Below are positions 1 through 11,680 of a stretch of DNA of 64,000 bases, one piece after another. The notes beneath the pieces were generated by a model, which was not told the origin of the DNA, did not search any database, and saw only the letters and a list, made by a program, of their open reading frames with translations. Source of the stretch: Capra hircus. Taxonomy: Eukaryota; Chordata; Mammalia; Artiodactyla; Bovidae. The DNA lies in NCBI RefSeq assembly GCF_001704415.2, contig NC_030811.1, positions 79,378,069 through 79,442,068 of the forward strand, read 5' to 3'. The position numbers were made by a program, and so were the translations under genes. Every line of letters begins with the position of its first letter. Positions within the stretch are counted from its first letter, which is position 1.

Positions 1-1236
1 AATTTTTTAAAATTTTAAGTCCTCTATTACTCCTTTAATTTTCATTTTTATAACCTACTATTACTCTGCAAAAAAAGAGACCCTATTTTTTAAAGCAAAT
101 TTCATATATATTTTATAATTTTTGTGACTTTTTTCTTGTTTCTGTTCTTTAATATTGTATTTTTGAAAATCCAACCTCTTCTCTAGATTTTTAATCTTTC
201 CTTTTTGGTATTTGTTATCAATTTTGTACCTCTAAGAACCCAATCTTCAATGTCCATTTTTACTTGGGAGCAAGATTATTGGCTTGACTGCTCTCTCCCC
301 CTTTGGACTTTCCTTTTTCTCCACCAGGTCACCTCTATCTCCTCTTTCCCCCTTCTCTTCTCTACCCAATTCTGTGAATCTCTTTGTATGTTCCAGACAG
401 TGGAAAACACTTAGGGTATTGATTACAGGCTGGATCTGTCTCTCTCCTTTTGATCCCCCTCCTCTTTATCCTCCTGGCCACCTCTGTCTCCTTCCTCCGT
501 CTTCTCTTCTCTGTATAATTCCATGAACATCTCTGAGTAGTCCAGACTGTGGAGCGCACATAAGGAAGTGATTACTGGCTAGCTTGCTCTCTCCTCTTTT
601 GACTCCACCTCATCTCATTTGGGTCACCTCTAACTCCCTCCTCCCTCTTCTCTTCTCCATGTAACTCTGTGAACCTCTTTGGGTATCCCTCACTGTGGAG
701 AAACTTTTCATCTTTAACCTAGAGGTTTTATCAATGCTGCTGTATTGATGGAGAAGTCTTGAGGCTACTGTAAAAATAAGACTGAAAACTAGAAGCAGGA
801 GGCTTAAGTCCAAATCCTGAGAACACCAGAGAACTCCCGACTCAAGGGAACATTAATCTACAGGAGCTCATCAAACACCTCCATACCTATACTGAAACCA
901 AGCACCACCCAAGGGCCAACAAGTTCCAGAGTAAGACATACCACACAAATTCTCCAGCAACACAGGAACACAGCCCTGAGCTTCAATATACAGGCTGCCC
1001 AAAGTCACTCCAAACCCACTGACATCTCATAACTCATTACTGGACACTTCATTGCACTCCAGAGAGAAGAAATCCAGGTCCACCCACCAGAACATCGACA
1101 CAAGCTTCCCTAATTAGAAAACCTTGACAAGCCACCTGTACAACCCCACCCACAGCGAGGAAACTCCACAATAAAGAGAACTCCACAAACTGCCAGAATA
1201 CAGAAAGGCCACCCCAAACACAGCAATATAAACAGG

Positions 1237-2153
1237 ATGGAGAGACAGAGGAATACCCAGCAGGTAAAGGAACAGGAGAAATGCCCACCATACCAAACAA
1301 AAGAGGAAGAGATAGAGAATCTACCTGATAAGAATTCTGAATAATGATAGTGAAAATGATCCAAAATCTTGAAATAAAAATGGAATCACAGATAAACAGC
1401 CTGGAGACAAGGATTGAGAAGATGCAAGAAAGTTTTAACAAGGACCTAGAAGAAATAAAAAAGGGTCAATATATAATGAATAATGCAATAAATGAGATCA
1501 AAAACACTCTGGAGGCAACAAATAGTAGAATAACGGAGGCAGGAGATAGGATTAGTGAAGTAGAAGATAGAATAGTAGAAATAAATGAATCAGGAATAAG
1601 GAAAAATGAATTAAAAGAAATGAGGACAATCTCAGAGACCTCCAGGACCATGTTAAATGCCTGAACATTCAAATCATAGGAGTCCCAGAAGAAGACAAAA
1701 AGAAAGACCATGAGAAAATACTTGAGGAGATAATAGTTGAAAACTTCCCTAAAATGGGGAATGAAATAATCACCCAAGTCCAAGAAACCCAGAGAGTCCC
1801 AAACAGGATATATCCAAGGTGAAACACCCCAAGACAAATATTAATCAAATTAGCAAAGATCAAACACAAAGAACAAATATTAAAAGCAGCAAGGGAAAAA
1901 CAAATTAACACACAAGGGGATTCCCATAAGGATAACTGCAGATCTTTCAATAGAAACTCTTCAGGCCAGGAGGGAATGGCAGGACATACTTAAAGTGATG
2001 AAAGAAAATAACCTACAGCCCAGATTACTGTACCCAGCAAGGATCTCTTTCAAATATGAAGGAGAAATCGAAAGCTTTACAGACAAGCAAAAGCTGAGAG
2101 AATTCAGCACCACCAAACCAGCTCTCCAACAAATGCTAAAGGATATTCTCTAG
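1237..2153 (+). pseudogene. L1 ORF1 (RNA-binding protein) pseudogene
   Basis: In an active L1 this frame encodes the coiled-coil RNA-binding chaperone of the L1 particle. Here an ATG at 1237 opens about 35 codons and then meets TAA near 1341, where the downstream frame is shifted, consistent with loss of one base around 1330. The shifted frame 1344-1664 keeps a long heptad-rich coiled coil (about 100 residues rich in Glu, Ile, Asn and Lys), ended by a TGA. The rest, to a terminal TAG at 2151-2153, lies in other frames with further stops. The 50-bp ORF1-ORF2 gap is as expected for L1. Not functional. Confidence 0.88.
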
Positions 2154-2204
2154 ACAGGAAACACAAAAAGGGTGTATAAACTTGAACCCAAAACAATAAA
2201 GTAA

Positions 2205-5200
2205 ATGGCAACAGGATCATACTTATCAATAATTACCTTAAATGTAAAAGGGTTGAATGCCCGAACCAAAAGACAAAGACTGGCTGATTGGATACAAAAA
2301 CAAGACCCCTATATATGTTGTCTACAAGAGACCCATCTCAAAACAGGGGACACATACAGACTGAAAGTGTAAGGCTGGAAAAAGTTATTCCATGTAAATA
2401 GAGACCAAAAGAAAGCAGGAGTAGCAATACTCATATCAGATAAAATAGACTTTAAGACAAAGGCTGTGAAAAGAGACAAAGAAGATCACTACATAATGAT
2501 CAAAGGATCAATACAAGAAGAAGATATAACAATTATAAATATATATGCACCCAACATAGGAGCACTGCAATATGTAAGACAAATGCTAACAAGTATGAAA
2601 GGGGAAATTAACAATAACACAATAATAGTGGGAGACTCTAATACCCCACTCACATCTATGGACAGATCAACTAAACAGAAAATTAACAAAGAAACACAAA
2701 CTTTAAATGATACAATAGACCAGTTAGACCTAATTGATATCTATAGGACATTTCACCCCAAAACAATGAATTTCACCTTTTTCTTAAGTGCACATGGAAC
2801 CTTCTCCAGGACAGATCACATCCTGGGCCATAAATCTAGTCTTGGTAAATTCAAAAAAGTTGAAATCATTCCAAGCATCTTTTCTGACCACAATGCAGTA
2901 AGATTAGATCTCAACTACAGGAGAAAAACTATTAAAAATTCCAACATATGGAGGCTGAACAACACGTTTCTGAATAACCAACAAATCACAGAAGAAATTA
3001 AAAAAAGAAATCAAAATACGCATAGAAATGATTGAAAATGAAAACACAACCCAAAACCTATGGGACACTATAAAAGCAGTGCTAAGGGGAAGGTTCATAG
3101 CAATACAGGCATACCTCAAGAAACAAGAAAAAAGTCAAATAAACAACCTAACTCTACATGTAAAGCAACTAGAAAAGGAAGAAATGGAGAACCCCAGGGT
3201 TAGAAGGAAAGAAATCTTAAAAATTAGGGCAGAAATAAATGCAAAAAAAACCACAAGAGACCATAGCAAAAACAAACAAAGCCAAAAGCTGGTTCTTTGA
3301 AAGGATAAATAAAATTGACAAACCATTAGCCAGACTCATCAAGAAACAAAGGGAGAAAAATCAAATCAATAAAATTAGAAATGAAAATGGAACAAAAAAG
3401 GGGTACAGCCATCACCATCAAATCTCCAGAACCAGACCAGGAGGTGAAGGCCTATGGCGTGAGACAGCCATCAGCACAGAGGATTCAAAGGCTGACCCTG
3501 CCTTGGAAATTTCCAAATGTGAGACAGCTGAGGCCCACTTTCCATAATCAAAGGGGAGAACTGTTCTCTCGAGCCAATTATAGAACACGTGATAATGGTA
3601 AAAATGTTCCTTTTTACCTTGTTAAATTGTGAGGTAACTTCCTTTCTGATTGCATGATTAACCTTGGAATGACAGTAACTTTATGAGATTTGTGATACAA
3701 AGTGTCCCTTCTAATAGACAGTGGCATAAAAAAAAAAAAAGAAATGAAAATGGAGAGACCACAACAGACAACACAGAAATACAAAGGATCATAAGAGACT
3801 ACTATCAGCAATTATATGCCAATAACAGGGACAACTTGGAAGAAATGGACAAATTCTTAGAAAAGTAAAACTTTCCAAAACTGAACCAGGAAAAAATAGA
3901 GAATCTTAACAGACCCATCAGAAGTACGGAAATTGAAACTGTAGTCAGAAATCTTCCAGCAAACAAAAGCCCAGGTCCAGATGGCTTCACAGCTGAATTC
4001 TACCAAAAATTTTGAGAAGAGCTAACACCTATCCTACTCAAACTCTTCCAGAAAATTTCAGAGGAAGGTAAACTTCCAAACTCATTCTATGAGACCACCA
4101 TCACCCTAATACCAAAACCTGACAAAGATGCCACACAAAAAAGAAAACTACAGGCCAATATCACTGATGAACATAGATGCAAAAATCCTCAACAAAATTC
4201 TAGCAATCAGAATCCAACAACACATTAAAAAGATCATACACCATGACCAAGTGGGCTTTATCCCAGGGATGCAAGGATTCTTCAATATCCACAAATCAAT
4301 GTAATATACCACATTAACAAATTGAAAAATAAAAGCCATACGATTATCGCAATAGATGCAGAGAAGGCCTTTGACAAAATTTAACATCGATTTATTATAA
4401 AAACTCTCCAGAAAGCAGGAATAGAAGAAACATACCTCAACACAATAAAAGCTATGTATGACAAACCCACAGCAAACATATCCTCAATGGTGAAAAATTG
4501 AAAGCATTTCCCATAAAGTCAGGAACAAGACAAGGGTGACCACTCTCACTACTATTATTCAACGTAATTCTGGAAGTTTTGGCCACAGCAATCAGAACAG
4601 AAAGAGAAATAAAAGGAATCAAATTTGGAAAAGAAGTAAAACTCTCACTGTTTGTAGATACATGATCCTCTACATAGAAAACCCTAAAGACTCCACTAGG
4701 AAATTACTAGAGTTAATCAATGAATATAGTAAAGTTGCAGGATATAAAACCAACACACAGAAATCCCTGGCATTCCTATACATTAATAATGAGAAAATAG
4801 AAAGAGAAATTAAGGAAATAATTCCATTCACCATTGCAACGAAAAGAATAAAATACTTAGGAATATATCTACCTAAAGAAACTAAAGACCTATATATAGA
4901 AAACTATAAAACACTGGTGAAAGAAATCAAAGAGGACACTAACAGTGGAGAAATATACCATGTTCATGGATTGGAAGAATCAATATAGTGAAAATGAGTA
5001 TACTACCCAAAGCAATCTATAGATTCAATGCAATCTCTATCAAGCTACCAACGGTATTTTTCACAGAGCTAGAACAAATAATTTCACAATTGGAAATACA
5101 AAAAACCTCGGATAGCCAAAGCAATATTGAGAAAGAAGAATGGAACTGGAGGAATAAACCTGCCTGACTTCAGGCTCTACTACAAAGCCACAGTCATCAA

Positions 5201-6365
5201 AACAGTATGGTACTGGCACAAAGACAGAAATATAGACCAATGGAACAAAATAGAAAGTCCAGAGATAAATCCATGGAGCTACAGATACCTTATCTTTGAC
5301 AAAAGAGGCAAGAATATACAATGGAGAAAAGACAATCTCTTTAACAAGTGGTGCTAGGAAAACTGGTCAACCACTTGTAAAAGAATGAAACTAGAACACT
5401 TTCTAACACCATGCACAAAAATAAACTAAAAATGGATTAAGGATCTAAACATAAGACCAGAAACTATAAAACTCCTAGAGGAGAACATAGGCAAAACACT
5501 CTCCAACATAAATCAGCAGGATCCTCTATGACCCATCTCCCAGAATATTGGAAATAAAAGCAAAAAATTCAAATGGGACTTAATTAAAATTAAAAGGTTC
5601 TGCACAACAAAGGAAACTATAAGCAAAGGGAAAAGACAGCCTTCAGAATGGAAGAAAATAATAGCAAATGAAGCAACTGACAAAGAATTAATCTCAAAAA
5701 TATACAAGCAACTCCTGAAGCCAAATTCCAGAAAAATAAACGACCCAATTAAAAAATGGGCCAAAGAACTAAACAGACATTTCTCCAAAGAAGACGTGCA
5801 GATGGCTAACAAACACATGAAAAGATGCTCAACATCACTCATTATCAGAGAAATGCAAATCAAAACCACTATGAGGTACCATTTCACGCCAGTCAGAATG
5901 GCTGCTATCCACAAGTCTACAAGCAATAAATGCTGGAGAGGGTGTGGAGAAAAGGGAACCCTCTTACACTGTTGGTGGGAATGCAAACTAGTACAGCCAC
6001 TATGGAGAACAGTGTGGAGAGTCCTTAAAAAACTGGAAATAGAACTGCTATATGACCCAGCAATCCCACTGCTGGGCATTCACACTGATGAAACCAGAAT
6101 TGAAAGAGGCACATGTACCCCAATGTTCATTGCAGCACTGTTTATAATAGCCAGGACATGGAAGCAACCTAGATGTCCATCAGCAGATGAATGGATAAGA
6201 AAGCTGTGGTACATATACACAATGGAGTATTACTCAGCCATGAAAAAGAACATATTTGAATCAGTTCTAATGAGGTGGATGAAACTGGAGCCTATTATAC
6301 AGAGTGAAGTAAGCCAGAAAGAAAAACACTAATACAGTATACTAACGCATATATATGGAATTTAG
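2205..6365 (+). pseudogene. L1 ORF2 (endonuclease/reverse transcriptase) pseudogene
   Basis: ORF2 of L1 encodes an APE-type endonuclease, a reverse transcriptase and a C-terminal Cys-rich segment. The ATG at 2205 is followed by an in-frame stop about 55 codons later. Endonuclease remnants lie in the frame 2466-3035: the Gly-Asp-Phe-Asn motif reads GDSNTPL, and the SDHNAVRL motif is kept. Reverse-transcriptase segments occupy 3750-5000, but the FADD catalytic box near 4650-4665 is disrupted and its second aspartate lost. The C-terminal segment is the frame 5796-6332, ended early by a TAA. A 348-bp foreign insert splits the frame at 3392. Clearly dead. Confidence 0.9.
3392..3739 (+). mobile_element. 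Retrocopy of an unidentified transcript inserted in L1 ORF2
   Basis: This 348-bp block is foreign to L1. It is bounded by a perfect 15-bp direct repeat, AGAAATGAAAATGGA, at 3377-3391 and 3740-3754, and ends in a run of about 13 A. A target duplication of L1 endonuclease type plus a 3' poly(A) is the signature of an L1-mobilised RNA. The body is single-copy-like, moderately GC-rich at the left and AT-rich at the right, as the end of an mRNA would be. No canonical AATAAA precedes the tail. I do not recognise the parent; a 5'-truncated processed pseudogene is the simplest reading. Confidence 0.8.
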
Positions 6366-6746
6366 AAAGATGGTAATGATAACCCTGTATGTGAGACAGC
6401 AAAAGAGACACAGATGTATAGAACAGTCTTTTGGACTCTGTGGGAGAGGGAGAGGGTGGGTTGATTTGGGAGAATGGCATTGAAACATGTATAATATCAT
6501 ATATGAAATGAATCACCAGTCCAGGTGTGATGCATGATACAGGATGCTTGGGGCTGGTGCACTGGGATGACCCAGAGGGATGGTACGAGGAGGGCAGTGG
6601 GAGGGGGGTTCAGGATGGGGAACACGTGTATACCCGTGGCAGATTAATGTTGATGTATGGCAAAACCAATACAATATTGTGAAGTAATTAACCTCCAATT
6701 AAAATAAAAAAATTAAAAAAATTAAAAATGAAACAAACAAACAAAA

Positions 6747-7891
6747 AAGAACTGGATATGGAACAATGGACTGGTTCAAAATTGGAAAAGGAGTATGTCA
6801 AGGCTATATATTGTCACCCTGCTTATTTAACTTGAGAGTACATCATGTGAAATGCTGGGCTGGATGAAACACAAGCTGGAATCAAGAGTACAGGGAGAAA
6901 CATCAATAACCTCAGATATGCAGATGACACCACCTTTATATCAGAAAGCAAAAAAGGAACTAAAGAGCCTCTTGATGAAGGTGAAAGAGGAGTGACAAAA
7001 CTGGCTTAAAACTCAACATTCAAAAAATGAAAATCATGGCAGCCAGCTCCATCACTTCAAAGCAAATAGTGGGGAAACAATGGAAACAGTGACAGACTTT
7101 ACTTTCTTGGGCTCCAAAATTGCTGTGGACAATGACTGCAGCCATGAAATTAAAAGACGCTTGCTCCTTGGAAGAAGTTATGACAAACCTAGACAGAGGA
7201 TTAAAAAGCAAAGGCATTACTTTGCTGACAATGGTCCATATAGTTAAAGCTAGGCTTCCCTGGTGGCTCAGTGGTAAAGAATCCACCTACAATGCAGGAG
7301 ATTTAAGAGACACAGGTTCAATCCCTGGGTCAGGAAGATCCCCTGGGAGAGGGCATGGCAATCCACTCCAGTATTCTTGCCTAGAGAATCCCACAGACAG
7401 AGGAGCCTGGCAGGCTAAAGTCCATAGGGTCACACAGCAGTGGTCACAACTGAAGTGACTGAGCACACACATGATTTTTCCAGGAGACATGTACTCCTGA
7501 GAGTTGGATCATAAAGAAGGCTGAGTGCTAAAGAGTTGATGATTTAGAACTGTGGTGTTGGAGAAGACTCTTGAGAGACCCTTGGACTGCAAGGAGATCA
7601 AACCAGTAAATCCTTAAGTCTATCAATCCTGAATATTCACTGGAAGGACTGATCTGAAGCTCCAATACTTTGGCCACCTAATGTGAAGAGCTGGCTCATT
7701 GGAAAATACCCTGATGCTGGGAAAGACTGAAGGCAGAGGAGAAGGTGACAACAGAGGACAAGATGGTTGCTGGCATCATCATCTCAAAGGACATGAGTTT
7801 GAGCAAGTTCCAGGAGATGATGGATAGGAAACCTGGTGTGCTGCAGTCCATGGGGTTGCAAAGAGCTGGATATGACTGAGCAACTGAACAG
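6747..7891 (+). mobile_element. BovB LINE fragment (RT to 3' end), split by a SINE
   Basis: Sense BovB (RTE-type LINE). It begins abruptly inside the reverse transcriptase, with TATGCAGATGACACC encoding Tyr-Ala-Asp-Asp near 6916, and runs to the typical end with GACTGAGCAACTGAACAG. A Bov-tA SINE occupies 7253-7470. Several indels and stops break the frame. The left edge abuts the A-rich tail of the preceding L1. Confidence 0.92.
7253..7470 (+). mobile_element. Bov-tA SINE inside BovB
   Basis: Sense Bov-tA: the tRNA-related head (GGCTTCCCTGGTGGCTCAG, then a GGTTCAATCCC B-box-like motif) is joined to the Bov-A body (CACTCCAGTATTCTTGCC, GGAGCCTGGCAGGCTA). The host BovB reads on after it. Confidence 0.95.
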
Positions 7892-8612
7892 TAACATTTG
7901 CCCAGACTAAAGCTTTTACTCTAGAAACCTCATAGGTCACAACAAAAGAACAAAACATGAGATACCTATTCAAAAGATGGCACCATGAACAGGTAAGTAA
8001 AATTATATGGTGGGTTGGGGAAGGATTATCTGAAATCTTAATGAGACTTGGAACCATTCTTGTATCTTTGGCTGATGTGTCTCTTGACAACCATCTGACC
8101 CTTGAGTTCCTTCTGGCAGAACAAGGTAGAGTTTGTGGGACAACTAACGCTTCCTGCTGCACCTGGATCAATGTGACAGGACATGTTAAAATTATTATTA
8201 AGGAAATACAGACCCAGAAAGAGTGGCTTGATAATTTTGGCAGGGTTGATATTGCCTCCCTCCCTTGTCCAGTCAACAGTTAAAGGAGCCAAAGTTAACC
8301 TAGTTCCTTCCCTTTCTAGGCCTTTTAAGGGCTATTGTTGCTCCTCTCCTTTTTTGCTCTTGTTTAACCTTTTGGTTAAGTTTGTGTTTTTTAGGCTTCA
8401 ACAGTTTGAAGTAAGGCTCATAATGGCTCAAGGAATTCAGCCCATTATAGTGGAAAGTGGCCCAGGTCTCTATAGGTCCTCAAACAATCAGCAAGGGACT
8501 TTTACACCTCTAGAGTGGGCTAGGGTCTATGGCCCCTGTCCAGTAGGAAGAAGTTTCAGAAGAAGAGGCCTTTGGCCCCTTACCCCTTAAGAATAAAAGT
8601 GCAGAGTTTCTC
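7892..8612 (+). pseudogene. Endogenous retrovirus env remnant (transmembrane subunit)
   Basis: The 3' part of a retroviral env. The frame 7957-8283 shows a conserved helical segment (LAEQGRVC) leading into a Cys-x6-Cys-Cys motif (C-GTTNAS-CC), the hallmark of gamma-type transmembrane subunits that bond covalently to the surface subunit. A different frame (8183-8590) holds the membrane-anchor region and a cytoplasmic segment with RLQQF, so at least one frameshift separates ectodomain from anchor. The surface subunit, gag and pol are absent; the left edge is cut directly against BovB. Followed by a purine tract and a partial LTR, the normal retroviral order. Not a functional envelope. Confidence 0.8.
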
Positions 8613-8644
8613 GGGGCGGGGGGGTGGGGGGGTGGGGGTGGGGA
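8613..8644 (+). repeat. G-rich tract at the polypurine-tract position
   Basis: A 31-bp run of G blocks broken by single C or T lies between env and the LTR start, where retroviruses carry the polypurine primer for plus-strand synthesis. It probably expanded from that tract. Four or more G runs of at least four make it a possible G-quadruplex. Confidence 0.6.
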
Positions 8645-9045
8645 TGAAACAGGATGGGATGTAGGACCCTTTGTTGCAAGTGTGGCAATGCTTGCACCTG
8701 GACACAACTCTCCTCAAGCAACAAAATACAAAGAAACTGCATGCATGAGAAGTTGAGGCAAATTCTGGTCAAAAGATACAAAGAAGCCAAAAATCCAACT
8801 GCCACTTTTGAAAAGCCCAGAGCAAAAGCAGGGAGTCAGGAGTAAAATCAGGGTCCTGGGGATGCCCACTACACACAATTCCACAAGGAGCGGGCAAACA
8901 ACTAGGCCAACCCTCCAGCCCGCCCCCTGGGAAGACTCCTACGTTCACCCCATATAAGGAACAAGTTCGTCCACCTCTCAGGGAGTGAGTCAACCAGGGA
9001 CTGCGTTAGTTCTTGCCCTCCCTCTGCTGTAGCAGGGGCCTTGCC
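8645..9045 (+). mobile_element. Partial retroviral LTR (U3 with TATA box)
   Basis: A stretch starting TGAAACAGGA directly after the purine tract, as an LTR should. A TATA-like CATATAAGG lies at 8951-8959 with GC-rich sequence upstream. No AATAAA is visible, and the element runs into an (AAAC)n stretch at about 9046 and then L1, so the R/U5 end is missing or altered. The family is not identified. Confidence 0.6.
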
Positions 9046-9306
9046 TGAAAACAAACAAACAAACAAAACACATGAAAAGATGCTCAACATCACTAATTAT
9101 TAGAGAAATAGAAATCAAAACTACAATAAGGTATCACTTCACACCTGTCAGAATGGCCATCATTAATCAGTCTACAAACAATAAATGCTGGAAAGGGTGT
9201 GGAGAAAAAGGGAACCCTCCCATATTGTTGGTGGGAAAGTAATTTGGTACAAACACTATGGAGAACAGTATGGAGGTTCCTTAAAACACTGAGTGGAGCT
9301 GCCATA

Positions 9307-9513
9307 GGGCTTCCCACATGGCTCAGTGGAAAAGAATTAGCCTGCCAGTGCAGGGGATGTGGGTTTAGTCACTGGGTCAGAAAGATCCCCTGGAGAAGGA
9401 AATGACAACCCACTCCAATATTCTTGCCTGGGAAATCCCATGGACAGAGGAGCCTGGCGGGCTACAGTGCATGGGGTCGCAAAGTCGGACACAACTTGGT
9501 GACTAAACAACAA
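9307..9513 (+). mobile_element. Bov-tA SINE inside L1
   Basis: Sense Bov-tA with tRNA-like head and Bov-A body. The flanks AGCTGCCATA (9297-9306) and AGCTACCATA (9514-9523) are a 10-bp target duplication with one mismatch; the L1 reads through when it is excised. Confidence 0.95.
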
Positions 9514-9910
9514 AGCTACCATATGATCCAGTAATACCACTCCCAGGCATATACGCAGAGAAAACCATAATTCAAAAAGATACATGCACCCAAATGTTCA
9601 CTGCAGCACTATTTACAATATCTAGGACATGGAAGCAACCAAATTGTCCATCCACAGAGGAACGGATAAAGAAGATGTTGCGGGGGGGGGGGGGTGTATA
9701 AAATGGAATATTAACAGACATAAAGAGAATGAAATAATGCCATTTGCTGCAACATGGATGGACCTACATACTGCCATACTGAGTGAATTCAGACAAAGAA
9801 AAACAAATATCATATGATATCACTTATATGTGGAATCTAGATAAAGGATACAAGGCGGGGGCAAATTGGGAGACTGGGATTGCCATATATACACTACTAT
9901 ATGTATATGT

Positions 9911-9931
9911 ACACACACACACACACACACA
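9911..9931. repeat. (AC)n microsatellite, left side of BovB insertion
   Basis: About ten AC units, matched by a second AC run at 11681-11717 on the other side of the BovB. The two may be halves of one original repeat that served as target. Confidence 0.9.
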
Positions 9932-9955
9932 GTTCAGTTCAGTTCACTTGCTCAG

Positions 9956-10549
9956 TCATGTCCGACTCTTTGCGACCCCATGAATCGCAGCACGCCAGGC
10001 TTCCCTGTCCATCACCATCTCCCGGAGTTCACTCAGACTCCTGTCCATCGAGTCTGTGATGCCATCCAGCCATCCCATCCTCTGTCGTCCCCTTCTCCTC
10101 CTGCCCCCAATCCCTCCCAGCATCAGAGTCTTTTCCAATGAGTCAACTCTTCGCATGAGGTAGCCAAAGTACTGGAGCTTCAGCTTTAGCATCATTCCTT
10201 CCAAAGAAATCCCAGGGTTGATCTCCTTCAGAATGGACTGGTTGGATCTCCTTGCAGTCCAAGGGACTCTCAAGAGTCTTCTCCAACACCACAGTTCAAA
10301 AGCATCAATTCTTTGGCGCTCAGCCTTCTTCACAGTCCAACTCTCACATCCATACATGACCACAGGAAAAACCATAGCCTTGACTGGACGGACCTTGGTT
10401 GGCAAAGTAATGTCTCTGCTTTTGAATATACTATCTAGATTGGTCATCACTTTTCTTCCAAGGAGTAAGCGTCTTTTAATTTCATGGCTGCAATCACCAA
10501 TTGCAGTGATTTTGGAGCTCCAAAAAATAAAGTCTGACACTGTTTCCAC
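9956..10549 (-). pseudogene. BovB ORF C-terminal segment
   Basis: A 197-codon open segment encoding the C-terminal part of the BovB polyprotein, with CESWTVKKAE, a tryptophan-rich stretch and WRAAIHGVAKS close to the end. It is separated from the upstream reverse-transcriptase segment by a frame break near 10550, so no full-length protein is possible. Confidence 0.8.
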
Positions 10550-10560
10550 TGTTTCCCCAT

Positions 10561-11334
10561 CTATTTCCCAGAAGTGATGGGACCAGATGCCATGATCTTC
10601 GTTTTCTGAATGTTGAGCTTTAAGCCGACTTTTTCTTCTTTCACTTTCATCAAGAGGCTTTTTAGCTCCTCTTCACTTTCTGCCATAAGGGTGGTCTCAT
10701 CTGCATATATGAGGTTATTGATATTTCTCCCGGCAATCTTTATTCCAGCTTGTCCTTCTTCCAGTCCAGCATTTCTCATGATGTACTCTGCATATAAGTT
10801 AAATAAGCAGGGTGACAATATACAGCATTGATGTACTCCTTTTCCTATTTGGAACCAGTCTATTGTTCCATGCCCAGTTCCAACTGTTGCTTCCTGACCT
10901 GCATACAGATTTCTCCAGAGGCAGGTTAGGTGGTCTGGTATTCCCATCTCTTTCAGAATGTTCCACAGTTTATTGTGATCCACACAGTCAAAGGCTTTGG
11001 CATAGTCAATAAAGCAGAAATAGATGTTTTTCTGGAACTCTCTTGCCTTTTCGATGATCCAGTGGATGTTGGCAATTTGATCTCTGGTTCCTCTGTCTTT
11101 TCGAGAACCAGCTTGAACATCTGGAAGTTCATGGTTCATGTACTGCTGAAGCCTGGCTTGAAGAATTTTGAGCATTACTTTACTAGCATGTGGGATGAGT
11201 GCAATTGTGCAGTAGTTTGAGCATTCTTTTGCATTGCCTTTCTTTGGCATTGGAATGAAAATTGACCTTTTCCAATCCTGTGGCCACTGCTTACTTTTCC
11301 AAATTTGCTGGCATATTGAGTGCAGCATTTTCAC
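10561..11334 (-). pseudogene. BovB reverse transcriptase segment with altered YADD box
   Basis: A 257-codon open segment with the RT core: IDYAKAFDCVDH (first catalytic Asp), a region where BovB normally has QGCILSP that reads HQCCILSP here, and a catalytic box reading YADE instead of YADD. Loss of the second Asp of the box should abolish polymerisation. The frame also lacks the endonuclease domain because of 5' truncation. Long but not a functional gene. Confidence 0.85.
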
Positions 11335-11680
11335 AACATCATCTTTCAGGATTTGAAACAGCTCAACTGGAATTCCATCACCTCCACTAGCTTTGTTTGT
11401 AGTGATGCTTTCTAAGGCCCACTTGACTTCACATTCCAGATGTCTGGCTCTAGATTAGTGATCACATCATCATGATTATCTGGGTGGTGAAGATCTTTTT
11501 TGTACAGTTCTTCCGTGTATTCTTGCCACCTCTTCTTAATATCTTCTGCTTCTGTTAAGTCCATACCATTTCTGTCCTTTATTGAGCCCATCTTTGCATG
11601 AAATGTTCCCTTGGTATCTTTAATTTACTTAAAGTGATCTGTAGTCTTTCCCATTCTGTTGTTTTCCTCTATTTCTTTGC

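Larger units (their letters stand above)
1..6716 (+). mobile_element. Ruminant L1 LINE, nearly complete, 5' end beyond the window
   Basis: An L1 of the bovine type in sense orientation. Pyrimidine-rich 5' UTR runs from the window edge to 1236, with three related segments containing the CTCTCTCC/CTCTTCTC pattern near 290-370, 430-520 and 580-660. Broken ORF1 (1237-2153) and ORF2 (2205 to about 6365) follow, then a 3' UTR ending in an A-rich tail at about 6690-6760. Both frames carry stops and indels, so the copy cannot mobilise itself. A separate retrocopy sits at 3392-3739. The left end and left target duplication lie outside the window, so full length cannot be judged. Confidence 0.95.
9932..11680 (-). 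mobile_element. BovB LINE, antisense, 5'-truncated
   Basis: The 3' half of BovB in reverse orientation; its 3' terminus is the repeated TTCAG unit at 9932. It covers part of the linker, the reverse transcriptase (10561-11334) and the C-terminal domain (9956-10549). The 5' truncation falls at 11680 against the second CA run. Flanking CA repeats are the only candidate target duplication. Confidence 0.95.

Noticed and set aside
5513..6079. 188-codon minus-strand frame, membrane-protein-like
   Set aside because: Antisense shadow of L1 ORF2; its hydrophobicity comes from complementing A-rich L1 codons.
5796..6332. 178-codon open frame as a protein gene
   Set aside because: C-terminal piece of the broken L1 ORF2; the same sequence recurs at 43023-43421.
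7253..7470. tRNA gene
   Set aside because: The tRNA-like head with a B-box-like motif belongs to a Bov-tA SINE; no complete cloverleaf follows. The same holds for the other SINEs here.
7957..8590. Functional captured envelope (syncytin-like) gene
   Set aside because: Only the transmembrane part is present, with a frameshift between ectodomain and anchor and no surface subunit.
9956..9985. Bov-tA SINE at the BovB 3' end
   Set aside because: The shared CAGTCATGTCCGACTCTTTG phrase is common to the BovB terminus and the Bov-A body; here BovB continues without a break.
10561..11334. 257-codon open frame as a host gene
   Set aside because: It is the BovB reverse transcriptase on the minus strand, 5'-truncated and with YADE in place of YADD.
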